Shown here: positions 1 to 8,124 of the stretch, piece by piece | Layout of the letters: the number at the start of each line of letters is the position of its first letter | How positions within the stretch are numbered: position 1 is the first letter of the stretch | NCBI GenBank assembly: GCA_964391195.1 | Contig: CAYMLG010000012.1 | Location: 1 to 64,000, forward strand | Reading direction: 5' to 3' | DNA: 64,000 nt | DNA from: JAAYXE01 sp964391195 | Lineage (GTDB): Bacteria; Chloroflexota; Anaerolineae; Anaerolineales; UBA4823 | The notes under the pieces: generated by a model | Told to the model about the DNA's origin: nothing | Seen by the model: only the letters and a program-made list of their open reading frames with translations | Database searches by the model: none | Program-made: the position numbers and the translations under genes

Positions 1-21
1 CAATCCGTGAAATCCGTGATG

Positions 22-49
22 AAATCCGTTGTCAGCTCGTTGTCAGCTC
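22..49. repeat. Short direct repeats at left edge
   Basis: The 11-base word GTTGTCAGCTC occurs twice in immediate tandem (28-38 and 39-49), and AAATCCGT occurs in nearby copies just before it. The second copy covers the stop codon of the ComM-like gene. Probably a local slippage product; no function is suggested. Confidence 0.4.
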
Positions 50-1572
50 CCTCTCGGCCGATACTGCAGCGCCTCGGCCAGGTGAGCGGGTTGGATCGAG
101 TCGCAGCCGGCCAGGTCGGCGATGGTGCGGGCCAGCTTGAGCACCCGGTGGTAGGCCCGGGCCGAGAGCTGCAGTTGGGTCATGGCGGTGCGCATCAGCG
201 CCGCGCCGGTGGCGTCCAGGGCGCAGTACTGGCGTACCTCAGCCGGGCGCATATCGGCGTTGCAGGTCACCGGGAGGGGGGCGTCCGCCCCGGCGGCGAA
301 GCGCCGGCGCTGGATCTCGCGGGCCTGCTCCACCCGGGCCTGGATCACAGCCGAGGGCTCGCCCAGGCGCTGGTCGGAGAGCTTATCGTACTCGACCCTG
401 GGCACTTCGATGTGGATATCGATCCGGTCGAGCAGCGGCCCGGAAATGCGCTTCTGGTACTTGGTGATGGTGCTGTTGGAACAGGTGCAGGGTCTGACCG
501 GGTCGCCGTAAAAGCCGCAGGGGCAGGGGTTCATCGCGGCTACCAGTTGGAAGTTGGCGGGGAAGGTGAGAGAGCCTTGAGCGCGAGAGATGGTGACGAG
601 CTTATCTTCGATCGGCTGGCGCAGCACTTCAAGGACGCGCGCCCCGAACTCCGGCAGCTCGTCCAGGAAGAGCACCCCGCGATGGGCCAGGGAGATTTCA
701 CCCGGGCGGGGCCAGTTGCCGCCGCCAACCAGCCCGGCATGGGAGATGGTGTGGTGCGGGGCGCGGAAGGGCCGGGAGCGCACCAGCGGCACGTCGGGAG
801 GGAGCTGGTCGGCGACAGAGTAAATACGGGTGACGTCCAGGGCTTCCTCGATCGACATGTTGGGCAGAATACCGGGCAGGGCGCGGGCCAGCAGGGTCTT
901 CCCGGCTCCCGGGGGACCGACCATCAGCAGGTTGTGCGAACCGGCGGCCGCCACTTCCAGGGCCCGTTTGACGTGCTCCTGGCCTTTGATCTCGGCGAAA
1001 TCGGTCTGTGTGACCACGGGCAGTTCTTCCGGTCGCAGCGTGGGTTGGGGCGGGATGGGGCTGCTGCCCCTCAGATGAGAGAACAGCGCTGCCAGGGAGG
1101 GGACAGGGATCACCTCCAGCCCGGGGATCAGGGCGGCTTCGGGGGCATCCACAACCGGGGTGAAGATGCGGCGGAAGTTCTGCTCGCGGGCCAGGGCAGC
1201 CATGGAGAGCACCCCGCGCACGTGGCGCACGCTCCCGTCCAGCGATAGCTCGCCGACCACGATCGAGCCTTCGATGCACTCGGGATGGAGCTGACCGGTG
1301 GCGATCAACACGCCCAGGGCAATGGGCAGATCGTAAGCCGGGCCTTCCTTGCGAACGGCGGCCGGGGCCAGATTGACCGTCAGCCGCTTGCGGGGGAAGT
1401 ACAGCCCGGCATTTTTCACCGCAGCCTGCACACGCTCCCGGCTTTCGTTGATGGCGGCGTCTGGCAGACCGACGATGGCGATGTAGGGCAGTCCCTGGGT
1501 CGAATCTACTTCGACTTCGATCAGGACGCCCTCAAGACCGATGACAGCACAGGAGTGGACGCGGGCAAGCAT
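43..1572 (-). CDS. comM: YifB/ComM-family Mg-chelatase-like AAA+ ATPase
   Basis: A 509-residue AAA+ ATPase of the ComM/YifB family, usual length about 500. ComM is a hexameric helicase that promotes branch migration during natural transformation. The N-terminal ChlI-like fold spans about residues 1-170. The Walker A motif GPPGAGKT lies at 219-226 and a Walker B-type FLDELPEF at about 302-309. A cysteine-rich CPCGFYGDPVRPCTC segment, typical of the family, follows in the last third. The gene stands alone and is divergent from the small membrane-protein gene at 1772. A comEA gene elsewhere in the window (49888-50457) fits a competence role. Family assignment is secure; the biological role is inferred. 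Confidence 0.96.
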   Translation of the reverse strand: MLARVHSCAVIGLEGVLIEVEVDSTQGLPYIAIVGLPDAAINESRERVQAAVKNAGLYFPRKRLTVNLAPAAVRKEGPAYDLPIALGVLIATGQLHPECIEGSIVVGELSLDGSVRHVRGVLSMAALAREQNFRRIFTPVVDAPEAALIPGLEVIPVPSLAALFSHLRGSSPIPPQPTLRPEELPVVTQTDFAEIKGQEHVKRALEVAAAGSHNLLMVGPPGAGKTLLARALPGILPNMSIEEALDVTRIYSVADQLPPDVPLVRSRPFRAPHHTISHAGLVGGGNWPRPGEISLAHRGVLFLDELPEFGARVLEVLRQPIEDKLVTISRAQGSLTFPANFQLVAAMNPCPCGFYGDPVRPCTCSNSTITKYQKRISGPLLDRIDIHIEVPRVEYDKLSDQRLGEPSAVIQARVEQAREIQRRRFAAGADAPLPVTCNADMRPAEVRQYCALDATGAALMRTAMTQLQLSARAYHRVLKLARTIADLAGCDSIQPAHLAEALQYRPRGS

Positions 1573-1732
1573 GATTCTCTTTTTCCGTCCTGGGATAAAG
1601 TTGGATTGGAAAGACCAGGGTAAGTTGATTGTAGCACGGGCCGAGGCGCGCAGTCAACCGGTTGGGCCGGTCGTTCCGCTAAGCTGAAGCGCAATTTATG
1701 ATGCAACCTATACCTCATCTGTGCCTGCGACG

Positions 1733-1762
1733 TTGAAATTTGAGGCGAAAACGTGCTAAAAT
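1733..1762 (+). promoter_or_regulatory. Sigma-70-type promoter of the 1772 gene
   Basis: TTGAAA (1733-1738) and TAAAAT (1757-1762) are separated by 18 bases. The ATG at 1772 begins nine bases after the -10 box and no Shine-Dalgarno sequence lies between, so the message is probably leaderless or nearly so. Confidence 0.5.
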
Positions 1763-1771
1763 AAGTGCATT

Positions 1772-2200
1772 ATGAGTGAATTTGAGTCGCCTTCTCTATC
1801 GGAACGAAATCCGGTGACCCACGCAAAACACCGCCGGGAGGTCCGCTGGCAGATAACGCTCCCCTTTGTCATCGGCATCCTTCTCTGCCTGGCCCTATCG
1901 GTGCTCTCTTTCTTTGCCGGGAGCGGGACGGCGAGTGTGTGGGCCGATATATCGCTGATCTGGCTGATCATCCCCGCGCTTTTCTTCGCCCTCATCGCCC
2001 TGATCATCCTGGGTGGGCTCGCATATGCGGTCTATTACGTGATCAAGGTGCTTCCCCCGGCGATGCTCAAGGTACAGGTCTTCTTCACGACCATCTATGC
2101 GGCGGTCAAGAGGGCAAGCGATTCCGCCGCCTCACCGTTCATCAAAGCCCAGGGGTTTGCGGCGGGCGCGAAAGCTTTGCGCAGGCAGTTGAGAAAGTAA
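1772..2200 (+). CDS. Small membrane protein with two transmembrane segments
   Basis: A 142-residue protein I do not recognise as a named family. A polar N-terminus of about 28 residues precedes two hydrophobic segments (about residues 30-50 and 58-92, the second long enough to be one long or two short spans). The C-terminal tail is basic and ends AKALRRQLRK. The short loop between the spans contains a GSGTAS stretch. A near-leaderless start with a promoter immediately upstream supports ATG 1772. It is followed by another small membrane-protein gene on the same strand, so the two may be cotranscribed. Function unknown. Confidence 0.7.
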   Translation: MSEFESPSLSERNPVTHAKHRREVRWQITLPFVIGILLCLALSVLSFFAGSGTASVWADISLIWLIIPALFFALIALIILGGLAYAVYYVIKVLPPAMLKVQVFFTTIYAAVKRASDSAASPFIKAQGFAAGAKALRRQLRK

Positions 2201-2314
2201 TTTTCGGGGATCGATCTAGCGGCGAGGCGCAGGATGCCTGTGCGTCTTCCGGTCGCGGGCATGGCAATTGGATGCCGCTCCCCGTGATGAATTGCATACT
2301 GAGGAAGGAGAAAC

Positions 2315-2542
2315 ATGAATCGCGAACAGAGGATCGAGATAGAGGAAGTCGAAAACTGGCGGCCTAAAGTTTTGCTGATCGGGGCCGTCCTCGGAGCGGT
2401 GGTCGGACTGGGAGGCGCTTACCTGTTCATGCAGCAGGCGGAAAGGGCCGGGTCCAGGCCGTCAATCTCGGCGGGAGATGGCGTGCGTTTGGGGCTGCTT
2501 GTCCTGGGGCTCTTGCGCCAGGTCGCCGCCCTGGGCGAGTAA
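2315..2542 (+). CDS. Small single-pass membrane protein
   Basis: A 75-residue protein with an acidic N-terminus, one clear transmembrane helix (about residues 18-40, with a GAVLGAVVGLGGAYLF glycine-rich core), and a second moderately hydrophobic stretch near the C-terminus. The start is supported by a strong ribosome-binding site, GAGGAAGGAG, just upstream of ATG 2315. The N-terminal helix resembles YtxH-type small membrane proteins, but the similarity is generic. It lies between another membrane-protein gene and the carbinolamine dehydratase gene; function unknown. Confidence 0.6.
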   Translation: MNREQRIEIEEVENWRPKVLLIGAVLGAVVGLGGAYLFMQQAERAGSRPSISAGDGVRLGLLVLGLLRQVAALGE

Positions 2543-2585
2543 GCCGTGTAAGGGGGATTTCAGTTTATTGGTAGAGGAAACCGTT

Positions 2586-2921
2586 ATGGCAAACTTGCGT
2601 GATATGGAATGTATACCGTGCCGGGGGAAAGAGCCCACAGTCACGGATGAGGAAATTGCCGAATACCGCCCCCAGGTGCCGGATTGGGAAATTATCGAGG
2701 TGGAGGGGGTCAAACACTTAAAACGCACCTTCCCGTTCAAAAATTTCGCCGAAGCGCTGGCTTTTACCAACCGGGTGGGTGAATTGGCGGAGAAAGAGGA
2801 CCACCATCCAATGCTAATCACCGAATGGGGGAAGGTGACCGTGCACTGGTGGACGCACAAGATCGGCGGGCTCCATCGCAACGATTTTATTATGGCTGCG
2901 AAGACGGACGACCTGAGCTGA
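2586..2921 (+). CDS. phhB: 4a-hydroxytetrahydrobiopterin dehydratase (PCD/DCoH-like)
   Basis: A 111-residue protein of the pterin-4-alpha-carbinolamine dehydratase family, which dehydrates 4a-hydroxytetrahydropterin during pterin cofactor recycling. The family signature is clear in the second half: FKNFAEALAFTNRVGELAEKE, then the histidine pair DHHP, and the HWWTHKIGGLHRNDF block carrying the third active-site histidine. The N-terminus has a short CIPCRG dicysteine segment, common in bacterial members. ATG 2586 is preferred because family homology begins there; the frame is open further upstream. No aromatic amino acid hydroxylase lies nearby. The only other pterin-type genes in the window are the RibA/PTPS cluster at the far right. 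Confidence 0.93.
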   Translation: MANLRDMECIPCRGKEPTVTDEEIAEYRPQVPDWEIIEVEGVKHLKRTFPFKNFAEALAFTNRVGELAEKEDHHPMLITEWGKVTVHWWTHKIGGLHRNDFIMAAKTDDLS

Positions 2922-2956
2922 GTGTTCTCGTTCGCGACCGGTTGGGGGCCTTGTTG

Positions 2957-2989
2957 GGGTGTGCGTGTAGTTTCATTGGGCGCACACCC
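2957..2989 (+). terminator. Hairpin after the PCD gene
   Basis: GGGTGTGCG (2957-2965) is perfectly complementary to CGCACACCC (2981-2989) across a 15-base loop. Only a weak T-containing stretch follows (TGATTTAT), so this is a plausible but imperfect terminator between phhB and the PfkB gene. Confidence 0.4.
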
Positions 2990-3019
2990 TGATTTATCCC
3001 CCAGGTGAATTTTCTATCG

Positions 3020-3025
3020 TATAAT
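3020..3025 (+). promoter_or_regulatory. -10 box abutting a leaderless start
   Basis: A consensus TATAAT ends five bases before the ATG at 3031. Transcription would begin at or next to the start codon, and no Shine-Dalgarno sequence precedes it. No convincing -35 box was seen. Confidence 0.5.
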
Positions 3026-3030
3026 TTTGG

Positions 3031-4053
3031 ATGATGAAGAGCGCTTCGCCTAGATTCCTCCTCGCCGGCCAGCTCACACGTGAATATGTGATACTGCCTT
3101 CCGGACAGGTGCTGTTGGATGTCCCCGGGGGGAATGTGCTCTACGCCGCGATTGGCCTGGCCATATGGGAGCCGGACCCGTCCCCGGGGATGGTGGCGCG
3201 GGTGGGCGAGGATTTTCCCCAGGATTGGCTGGATGAGTTCGAACGGCATGGCCTGGATACGCGCGGAGTGCGGGTGCTGCCGGAGGCGGTGGATGTGCGC
3301 TCGTTCTACGCCTACTCGGATCGTACCACCCGCCTCCACGATGATCCGGTGGTCCATTTTGCCCGTCTCGGCCTGCCTTTTCCAAAAGCGCTGCTGGGTT
3401 ACCGCAGCGGGAACGGGCAGTTGGACAGCCGTACCCGGCTGACCCCTACTTCATTGCGGCAGGGCGATATCCCCCCCGATTACCTGGACGCGAATGCCGC
3501 ACACCTGTGCCCTCTGGACTACCTGACCCACAGCGTTATCCCCGCTGTGCTGCGCCAGGCAGAGGTGACCACGGTGACGTTGGATCCCTCGCCGGGATAT
3601 ATGAATCCCACCTACTGGGGAGATGTGCCGGCCCTGGTAACCGGGCTGACCGCCTTCATGCCCAATGAAGAGGAGGCGCGCTTACTGTTCCAGGGGCGGA
3701 GCAGCGACTTGTGGGAGATGTGCGCCGGGCTGGCAGCCTACGGCTGCGAGCTGATTGTGATCAAACGCGGCGAGAAGGGGCAGCTCCTGTATGACGCTGG
3801 CAGCCGCACCCGCTGGGAAATCCCCTCTTACCCGTCGCGGGTGGTGGATCCGACCGGCGCAGGGGACGCATTCTGCGGAGGTTTCCTGGCCGGGTACCGG
3901 CGGTCTTTCGACCCGGTGGAGGCGGTGCTGTATGGCAACATTTCCGCATCGCTGGTCGTGGAGGGCAATGGGCCGTTCTACGCGCTGGATGCGCTGCCCG
4001 GATTAGCCCAGGCGCGGCTCGATGCGCTGCGGCCCAATGTGCGGAAGGTATGA
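3031..4053 (+). CDS. PfkB-family carbohydrate kinase
   Basis: A 340-residue ribokinase-superfamily kinase that would phosphorylate a sugar or nucleoside hydroxyl with ATP. The C-terminal signature DPTGAGDAFCGGFLAGY carries the catalytic aspartate and anion hole. The N-terminal region has the LDVPGGNVLYAAIGLA substrate-domain motif. The segment ending PNEEEARLLF is the usual pre-lid element. Substrate cannot be read from sequence. The start overlaps a promoter -10 region, suggesting a leaderless transcript; a second in-frame ATG follows directly at 3034. The stop codon overlaps the next start by four bases (ATGA), indicating translational coupling with the M20 peptidase. Confidence 0.9.
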   Translation: MMKSASPRFLLAGQLTREYVILPSGQVLLDVPGGNVLYAAIGLAIWEPDPSPGMVARVGEDFPQDWLDEFERHGLDTRGVRVLPEAVDVRSFYAYSDRTTRLHDDPVVHFARLGLPFPKALLGYRSGNGQLDSRTRLTPTSLRQGDIPPDYLDANAAHLCPLDYLTHSVIPAVLRQAEVTTVTLDPSPGYMNPTYWGDVPALVTGLTAFMPNEEEARLLFQGRSSDLWEMCAGLAAYGCELIVIKRGEKGQLLYDAGSRTRWEIPSYPSRVVDPTGAGDAFCGGFLAGYRRSFDPVEAVLYGNISASLVVEGNGPFYALDALPGLAQARLDALRPNVRKV

Positions 4054-5165
4054 AACCGATGGAGGCTGTGTTCCAGCGCGTGATCGACATGGCGATCGCC
4101 ATCCAACAGATCCCGGCCCCAACCTTCGCCGAGGAGCGGCGGGCGCGGTTCCTCCAACGCCAGTTCGAGGAAGAGAAGCTGTGCGACGTGAGCATGGACG
4201 AGCTTGGGAATGTGTATGCTCGCCTGGAAGGCAGCGGCCAAAAGCAAAAACCCCTGGTGGTCTCGGCTCACAGCGATACCGTTTTCCCGCAGGGCACGAA
4301 ACTGACCGTGAGGCGAGAGGCCGACCGGGTGTACGGACCGGGGATCGGCGATAACAGCCTGGGCGTGGCAGGATTGTTCGGACTGCTGTGGTCGCTGCGT
4401 GAACGGGGGACGCGCCTGCCGGGGGACCTGTGGTTGGTGGTCAACACGGGCGAGGAGGGGCTGGGGGATCTGCGCGGGATGCACGCCGTTGTAGACCGCT
4501 TTGGAGAGACGGCCCTGGCCTACGTGGTGCTGGAAGGGATGGCGCTGGGGCAGATCTATCACCGCGGGTTGGAGGTGCGCCGTTACCGGATCACCGTCCG
4601 CACCGGCGGAGGGCATTCCTGGGTGGATTTCGGGCAGCCTTCCGCCATCCACGAACTGGCGGGCCTGGTGAGCCGGATCACGCGCCTGCCACTGCCGGAC
4701 GAACCGCGGACTACATTGAATGTGGGGGTAATCTCCGGAGGGACCACGGTGAACACGATTGCGGCGGAAGCCTCGCTGGAGCTGGATCTGCGCTCGGAGC
4801 AGGTGCGGACAGCCGCTACCCTATCCCGGCAGGTGGAGGACTTGGCGCAGGAAGTGGGGCAGCGGCCCGGAGTGGAGGTATCGCTGGAAATGATCGGGCA
4901 CCGTCCGGCGGGGTCGATCCCAGCCTCTCATCCGCTGATCCGCCTGGCCCGGCGCAGCCTTGAACTGCAAGGGATTGCCCCGAACCTGGGGATTGGTTCC
5001 ACGGATGCGAATGTGCCTCTCAGCCGGGGGTTGCCGGCCTGCTGCCTGGGGCTGTCAACCGGGGGCGGGGCCCACACCCTGGGGGAGTTCATCTACACCC
5101 AACCGCTCAGCCTGGGGCTGGGCCAACTCCTCGATTTCGTCGAGGGGGCGTATCGCGAACTGTAA
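4050..5165 (+). CDS. M20-family metallopeptidase
   Basis: A 371-residue M20/M25/M40-family peptidase or amidohydrolase. Visible di-zinc ligands include the histidine of VSAHSDTVFP, the aspartate of GPGIGDNSLG, the EEGLGDLRG glutamates, and a histidine near the end (GGGAHTLGEF). A dimerisation or lid domain lies between about residues 180 and 290, with GGHSWVDFGQPSAIH inside it. Family members act on dipeptides, acyl-amino acids or carboxypeptidase substrates; specificity is not evident. It is translationally coupled to the PfkB kinase (ATGA overlap), so the pair probably works on one compound class. A strong terminator follows. Confidence 0.93.
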   Translation: MKPMEAVFQRVIDMAIAIQQIPAPTFAEERRARFLQRQFEEEKLCDVSMDELGNVYARLEGSGQKQKPLVVSAHSDTVFPQGTKLTVRREADRVYGPGIGDNSLGVAGLFGLLWSLRERGTRLPGDLWLVVNTGEEGLGDLRGMHAVVDRFGETALAYVVLEGMALGQIYHRGLEVRRYRITVRTGGGHSWVDFGQPSAIHELAGLVSRITRLPLPDEPRTTLNVGVISGGTTVNTIAAEASLELDLRSEQVRTAATLSRQVEDLAQEVGQRPGVEVSLEMIGHRPAGSIPASHPLIRLARRSLELQGIAPNLGIGSTDANVPLSRGLPACCLGLSTGGGAHTLGEFIYTQPLSLGLGQLLDFVEGAYREL

Positions 5166-5191
5166 AAACCGATTTCAAACCAGCAACATCC

Positions 5192-5225
5192 GCGGTGTGT
5201 GGCGCGCTCACACACCGCTTTTTAT
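5192..5225 (+). terminator. Rho-independent terminator
   Basis: GCGGTGTGTG (5192-5201) pairs perfectly with CACACACCGC (5209-5218) around a seven-base loop and is followed by TTTTTATTT. It ends the kinase/peptidase unit and lies between convergent genes. Confidence 0.9.
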
Positions 5226-5251
5226 TTGCCGGGGCGTCGGTACGCTGGCCT

Positions 5252-7345
5252 TCAGGGCGAAAGGCGCATCCGGATGTCGAGGGCAAACGCTCCCTGAGAA
5301 AGCACGCGCAGAGGGTTGATCTCGATCTCGGCCAGGCGGGGGAAGTCGAGAGCGAGCTGGGCGAGGCGCAGGAGCACCTGGCGAACGGCTTCCCGGTCCG
5401 CGGGGGGAAGGCTGCGGTAGCCGTCGAGCTTACGCCCGGCCCAGGTGAAGGTGAACAGGTAGTGAAGATCGTCTTCAGTGAGGGGCGCAAGGGCAAAGGC
5501 GACATCTTTGAGCCCTTCGACCTCGACGCCGCCGGAGCCAAACATGATCAGCGGCCCGAATTGAGGGTCCTGCACCGCCCCGGCGATGACCTCCTGCCCC
5601 GAGGCGATCATCTGCTGCACGAATACTCCTTCAATATGGGCGGCAGGAGCGGCCACCTGGGCGTGCTGCAGGATGGCGTCGAAAGCCTCACTCACCGCAG
5701 TGGGGGTGTCCAGGTTGAGCGCCACACCGCCGAAATCTGATTTGTGGGGCAGGTCGGGCGAGACGATTTTGAGGACAACGGGGAAGCCGATTTCCTGCGC
5801 AATCTGCGCCGCTTCTGCGGCTGAACGCGCCAGGCCATGGGACGGTACAGGCAGACCGTAGGCCGCGGCCAGGCGGGCGACCGCTTCGGGGGGGAGCACA
5901 CCGGAAAAACCGGAGAATTCGTCCAGCACAGCCGCCGCTTTTTCGGGAGCGACCCCGGAGCAGGGGAGCGGCTGGTCTGACGTGCGGGATAGGGCCTCCG
6001 CGCGTTCGGCGAGAATGGCCAGGGCTGAAGCTGCCCGTTCGGGGAAGCGGTATTCGGGGATGCGGGCGGCGCGGAAGTGCTCGACGGCCTCCTGGATGAG
6101 GCGCTCGCCCATCAGGGCGACAACGACGGGTTTCCCGGCGGTATGGGCGACGGGGATGATGGCTTTGGCGACCGCCCCGGCAGTGAACATGGGCGGCGGC
6201 GGAAGGATCACCAGGACCGCATCCACGCCCGGGTCGTCCAGCAGCAGGCGCAGCGAACTGGCGTACTGCTCGGGTGAAGCAGAAGCGAGCATATCCACCG
6301 GGTTGTTCAGGCTGGCAGCCGGGGGGAGCAGCGCGGCCAGGCTGCGCTGAGTCTCGGGGGTGAGGTTAGCCAGGCTCAGGCCGCCGGCTTCAAGAGCATC
6401 GGCCGCGGTGACGCCGGGGCCGCCGGCATTGGTCAGCACGGCGACGGCCCGGCCGCGGGGCGGTGGGCACCAGGCGAGGGCGCGGGCCCAGTCGAACATT
6501 TCCTCGCCGGTCTCGGCACGGATCACCCCCGCCCGGCGGAAGGCGGCGTTGAAAGCGTTCTCCTGCCCGGCGAGGGCCCCGGTGTGCGAGGCCACCGCCC
6601 GCTGGCCGCTGCTGAACCGCCCCACTTTCAGGGCGATGACCGGCTTCTGGGGGGTAATGCGCCTGGCCTCCGCCACGAAACGCCGCCCATCGGAGATCCC
6701 CTCCAGGTAAAGGGTGAGCACCCGGGTGAAGGGGTCGGCAGCGACGGGCGCCAGGACGTCTGTCTCGTTGATGTCCACCTGGTTCCCCAGGCTGACCAGG
6801 CGGGACAGCCCAAACCCCTGGCCTCGCGCCCAATCGATGACCGCGGCGCAGATGGCGCCGGAATGAGAGATGAAGGCGACATCGCCGGGGAGCGGGCCGG
6901 GGGGCGAGAGAAAGGTGGCATCGATCGGGAGATGAGTGTCCAGCAGGCCGATGCAGTTGGGGCCGATGAGACGCAGGCCGTGAGCGTGAGCGATCTCCAG
7001 GCATTCCTTTTCCAACGCAGAGCCCGCGGGACCGGTCTCGCGGAAGCCGCCTGAGCCGATGATGACCGCCCGGATGCCGCGTTCGGCGCATTCGCGCAGG
7101 GCCTGGGGGACGGCAGGCGCAGGGATGAGCAGGATGGCCAGATCGACCGGGTCGGGGACCTCGGCCAGCCGGGCGAATACCGGGCGCCCAAGCAGGCTGC
7201 CACCGCGAGGGTTGACAAAATGAACCACGCCCTGGTAGTTGGACTGGATCAGGTTGCGGGCCAGCCCGTAGCCGAGCTTGGTCGGGTCTGCCGAGGCGCC
7301 GACCACCGCCACGCCGCGTGGTTGAAAGAAGGGGGTTAATGACAT
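5252..7345 (-). CDS. ADP-forming acetate/acyl-CoA ligase, fused alpha-beta
   Basis: A 697-residue NDP-forming acyl-CoA synthetase that would convert acyl-CoA, ADP and phosphate to the free acid, CoA and ATP, conserving energy in fermentation. Order of domains: CoA-binding Rossmann domain (about 1-130, starting FFQPRGVAVVGASADPTK), succinyl-CoA-ligase-like domains (about 145-450) with the SHTGALAGQE segment expected to bear the phosphohistidine, and a C-terminal ATP-grasp domain (about 475-697, with FPVVLKIVSPDLPHKSD). No GNAT domain is fused, unlike Pat/AcuA relatives. Its upstream region contains a 20-bp tandem repeat interrupted by the N gap, so promoter information is lost. Confidence 0.93.
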   Translation of the reverse strand: MSLTPFFQPRGVAVVGASADPTKLGYGLARNLIQSNYQGVVHFVNPRGGSLLGRPVFARLAEVPDPVDLAILLIPAPAVPQALRECAERGIRAVIIGSGGFRETGPAGSALEKECLEIAHAHGLRLIGPNCIGLLDTHLPIDATFLSPPGPLPGDVAFISHSGAICAAVIDWARGQGFGLSRLVSLGNQVDINETDVLAPVAADPFTRVLTLYLEGISDGRRFVAEARRITPQKPVIALKVGRFSSGQRAVASHTGALAGQENAFNAAFRRAGVIRAETGEEMFDWARALAWCPPPRGRAVAVLTNAGGPGVTAADALEAGGLSLANLTPETQRSLAALLPPAASLNNPVDMLASASPEQYASSLRLLLDDPGVDAVLVILPPPPMFTAGAVAKAIIPVAHTAGKPVVVALMGERLIQEAVEHFRAARIPEYRFPERAASALAILAERAEALSRTSDQPLPCSGVAPEKAAAVLDEFSGFSGVLPPEAVARLAAAYGLPVPSHGLARSAAEAAQIAQEIGFPVVLKIVSPDLPHKSDFGGVALNLDTPTAVSEAFDAILQHAQVAAPAAHIEGVFVQQMIASGQEVIAGAVQDPQFGPLIMFGSGGVEVEGLKDVAFALAPLTEDDLHYLFTFTWAGRKLDGYRSLPPADREAVRQVLLRLAQLALDFPRLAEIEINPLRVLSQGAFALDIRMRLSP

Positions 7346-7387
7346 ATACGCCTCCAGAAATGAGCTGCTCGCGAGCGGGGGGTCACC

Positions 7388-7581
7388 GCGGCTTACTGCG
7401 GCTCAACGCGGCTTACCGCGGCTCAACGCGGCTTACCGCNNNNNNNNNNNNNNNNNNNNNNNNNNNNNNNNNNNNNNNNNNNNNNNNNNNNNNNNNNNNN
7501 NNNNNNNNNNNNNNNNNNNNNNNNNNNNNNNNNNNNNNNGCGGCTCAACGCGGCTTACCGCGGCTCAACGCGGCTTACCGC
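7388..7581. repeat. 20-bp tandem repeat interrupted by assembly gap
   Basis: The unit GCGGCTCAACGCGGCTTACC is itself two near-identical 10-base halves. About 2.6 units precede the N run (7388-7439) and about 2.1 units follow it (7540-7581). The tract lies between the GNAT gene and the acyl-CoA ligase start, and the GNAT stop codon is inside the first unit on the minus strand. True copy number is unknown because the gap sits inside the array. Confidence 0.9.
7440..7539. other. Assembly gap (100 N)
   Basis: Exactly one hundred N bases, the conventional placeholder for a scaffold join of unknown size. The flanks are the same tandem repeat, so the repeat probably caused the break. Confidence 0.99.
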
Positions 7582-8108
7582 TTAGCAGAGTCCAGGCTGC
7601 ATGTGAGGATAATCAGGCCGGCCGGATCTGGGTTGGGTTCGGAGGCGGGGCCGGCGAGATGGAACCCATGGCGCGCATAAAGGCGCAGGGCAGGGGTGTT
7701 ATTGGCAGTGACGGTGAGGCGCAGCGCCTCCAGGCCCTGGACGAGGGCCCAACGGCGGCACTCGTCCAGCAGGCGGGTGGCGATCCCCTGGCGGCGCCAT
7801 CCGGGGCGGACGTAGAGACCCCAAATGAAACCGCTGGGTGGAATATTCAAAATGCTGGACCGGGAGATGCCCACTTTGGCGATCAGCTCACCGCCCTGTT
7901 CGGCGACGAACAGAGCCTGCCCGCCGCCCCCTTGGTAGTTGTGCACCTGCGCCTCCCAGTAGGAAGGGGGTTGAGCGGCAGCGGTTTTGTAATCGTCCTC
8001 AGAGACCTCAGGCCCAGACTGCAGAGCTTCCAGGCGCAGCAGGCGCAGCCCGTCTTCGTCGCCGGGGCGCACAGGGCGGATTTCGATCGCAGGTGATGGT
8101 CCGGTCAT
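7575..8108 (-). CDS. GNAT-family N-acetyltransferase
   Basis: A 177-residue Gcn5-related acetyltransferase. The acetyl-CoA-binding motif A is YVRPGWRRQGIATRLLDEC (about residues 105-123), preceded by the FIWGLYV strand, and motif B is NNTPALRLYARHGF. The substrate is not evident. ATG 8108 is chosen over the GTG three bases upstream; a GGCGGGTG stretch lies just before it. It is the last gene of a minus-strand run (GH36, CPBP, GNAT) and its stop codon lies in the tandem repeat, so repeat-length change could alter the end of the protein. Confidence 0.9.
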   Translation of the reverse strand: MTGPSPAIEIRPVRPGDEDGLRLLRLEALQSGPEVSEDDYKTAAAQPPSYWEAQVHNYQGGGGQALFVAEQGGELIAKVGISRSSILNIPPSGFIWGLYVRPGWRRQGIATRLLDECRRWALVQGLEALRLTVTANNTPALRLYARHGFHLAGPASEPNPDPAGLIILTCSLDSAKR

Positions 8109-8124
8109 CACCCGCCAGTATACT

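Noticed and set aside
7..1248. 413-codon open frame antisense to the ComM/YifB gene
   Set aside because: It is a GC-skewed shadow of the opposite strand; the minus-strand frame has complete ComM family motifs and this one has none.
4430..4963. 177-codon plus-strand frame inside the M20 peptidase gene
   Set aside because: It is a low-complexity, Gly/Arg-rich frame within a well-defined M20 gene, with no start signals of its own.
7388..7581. CRISPR array
   Set aside because: The repeats are contiguous 20-base units with no unique spacers and no cas genes nearby.
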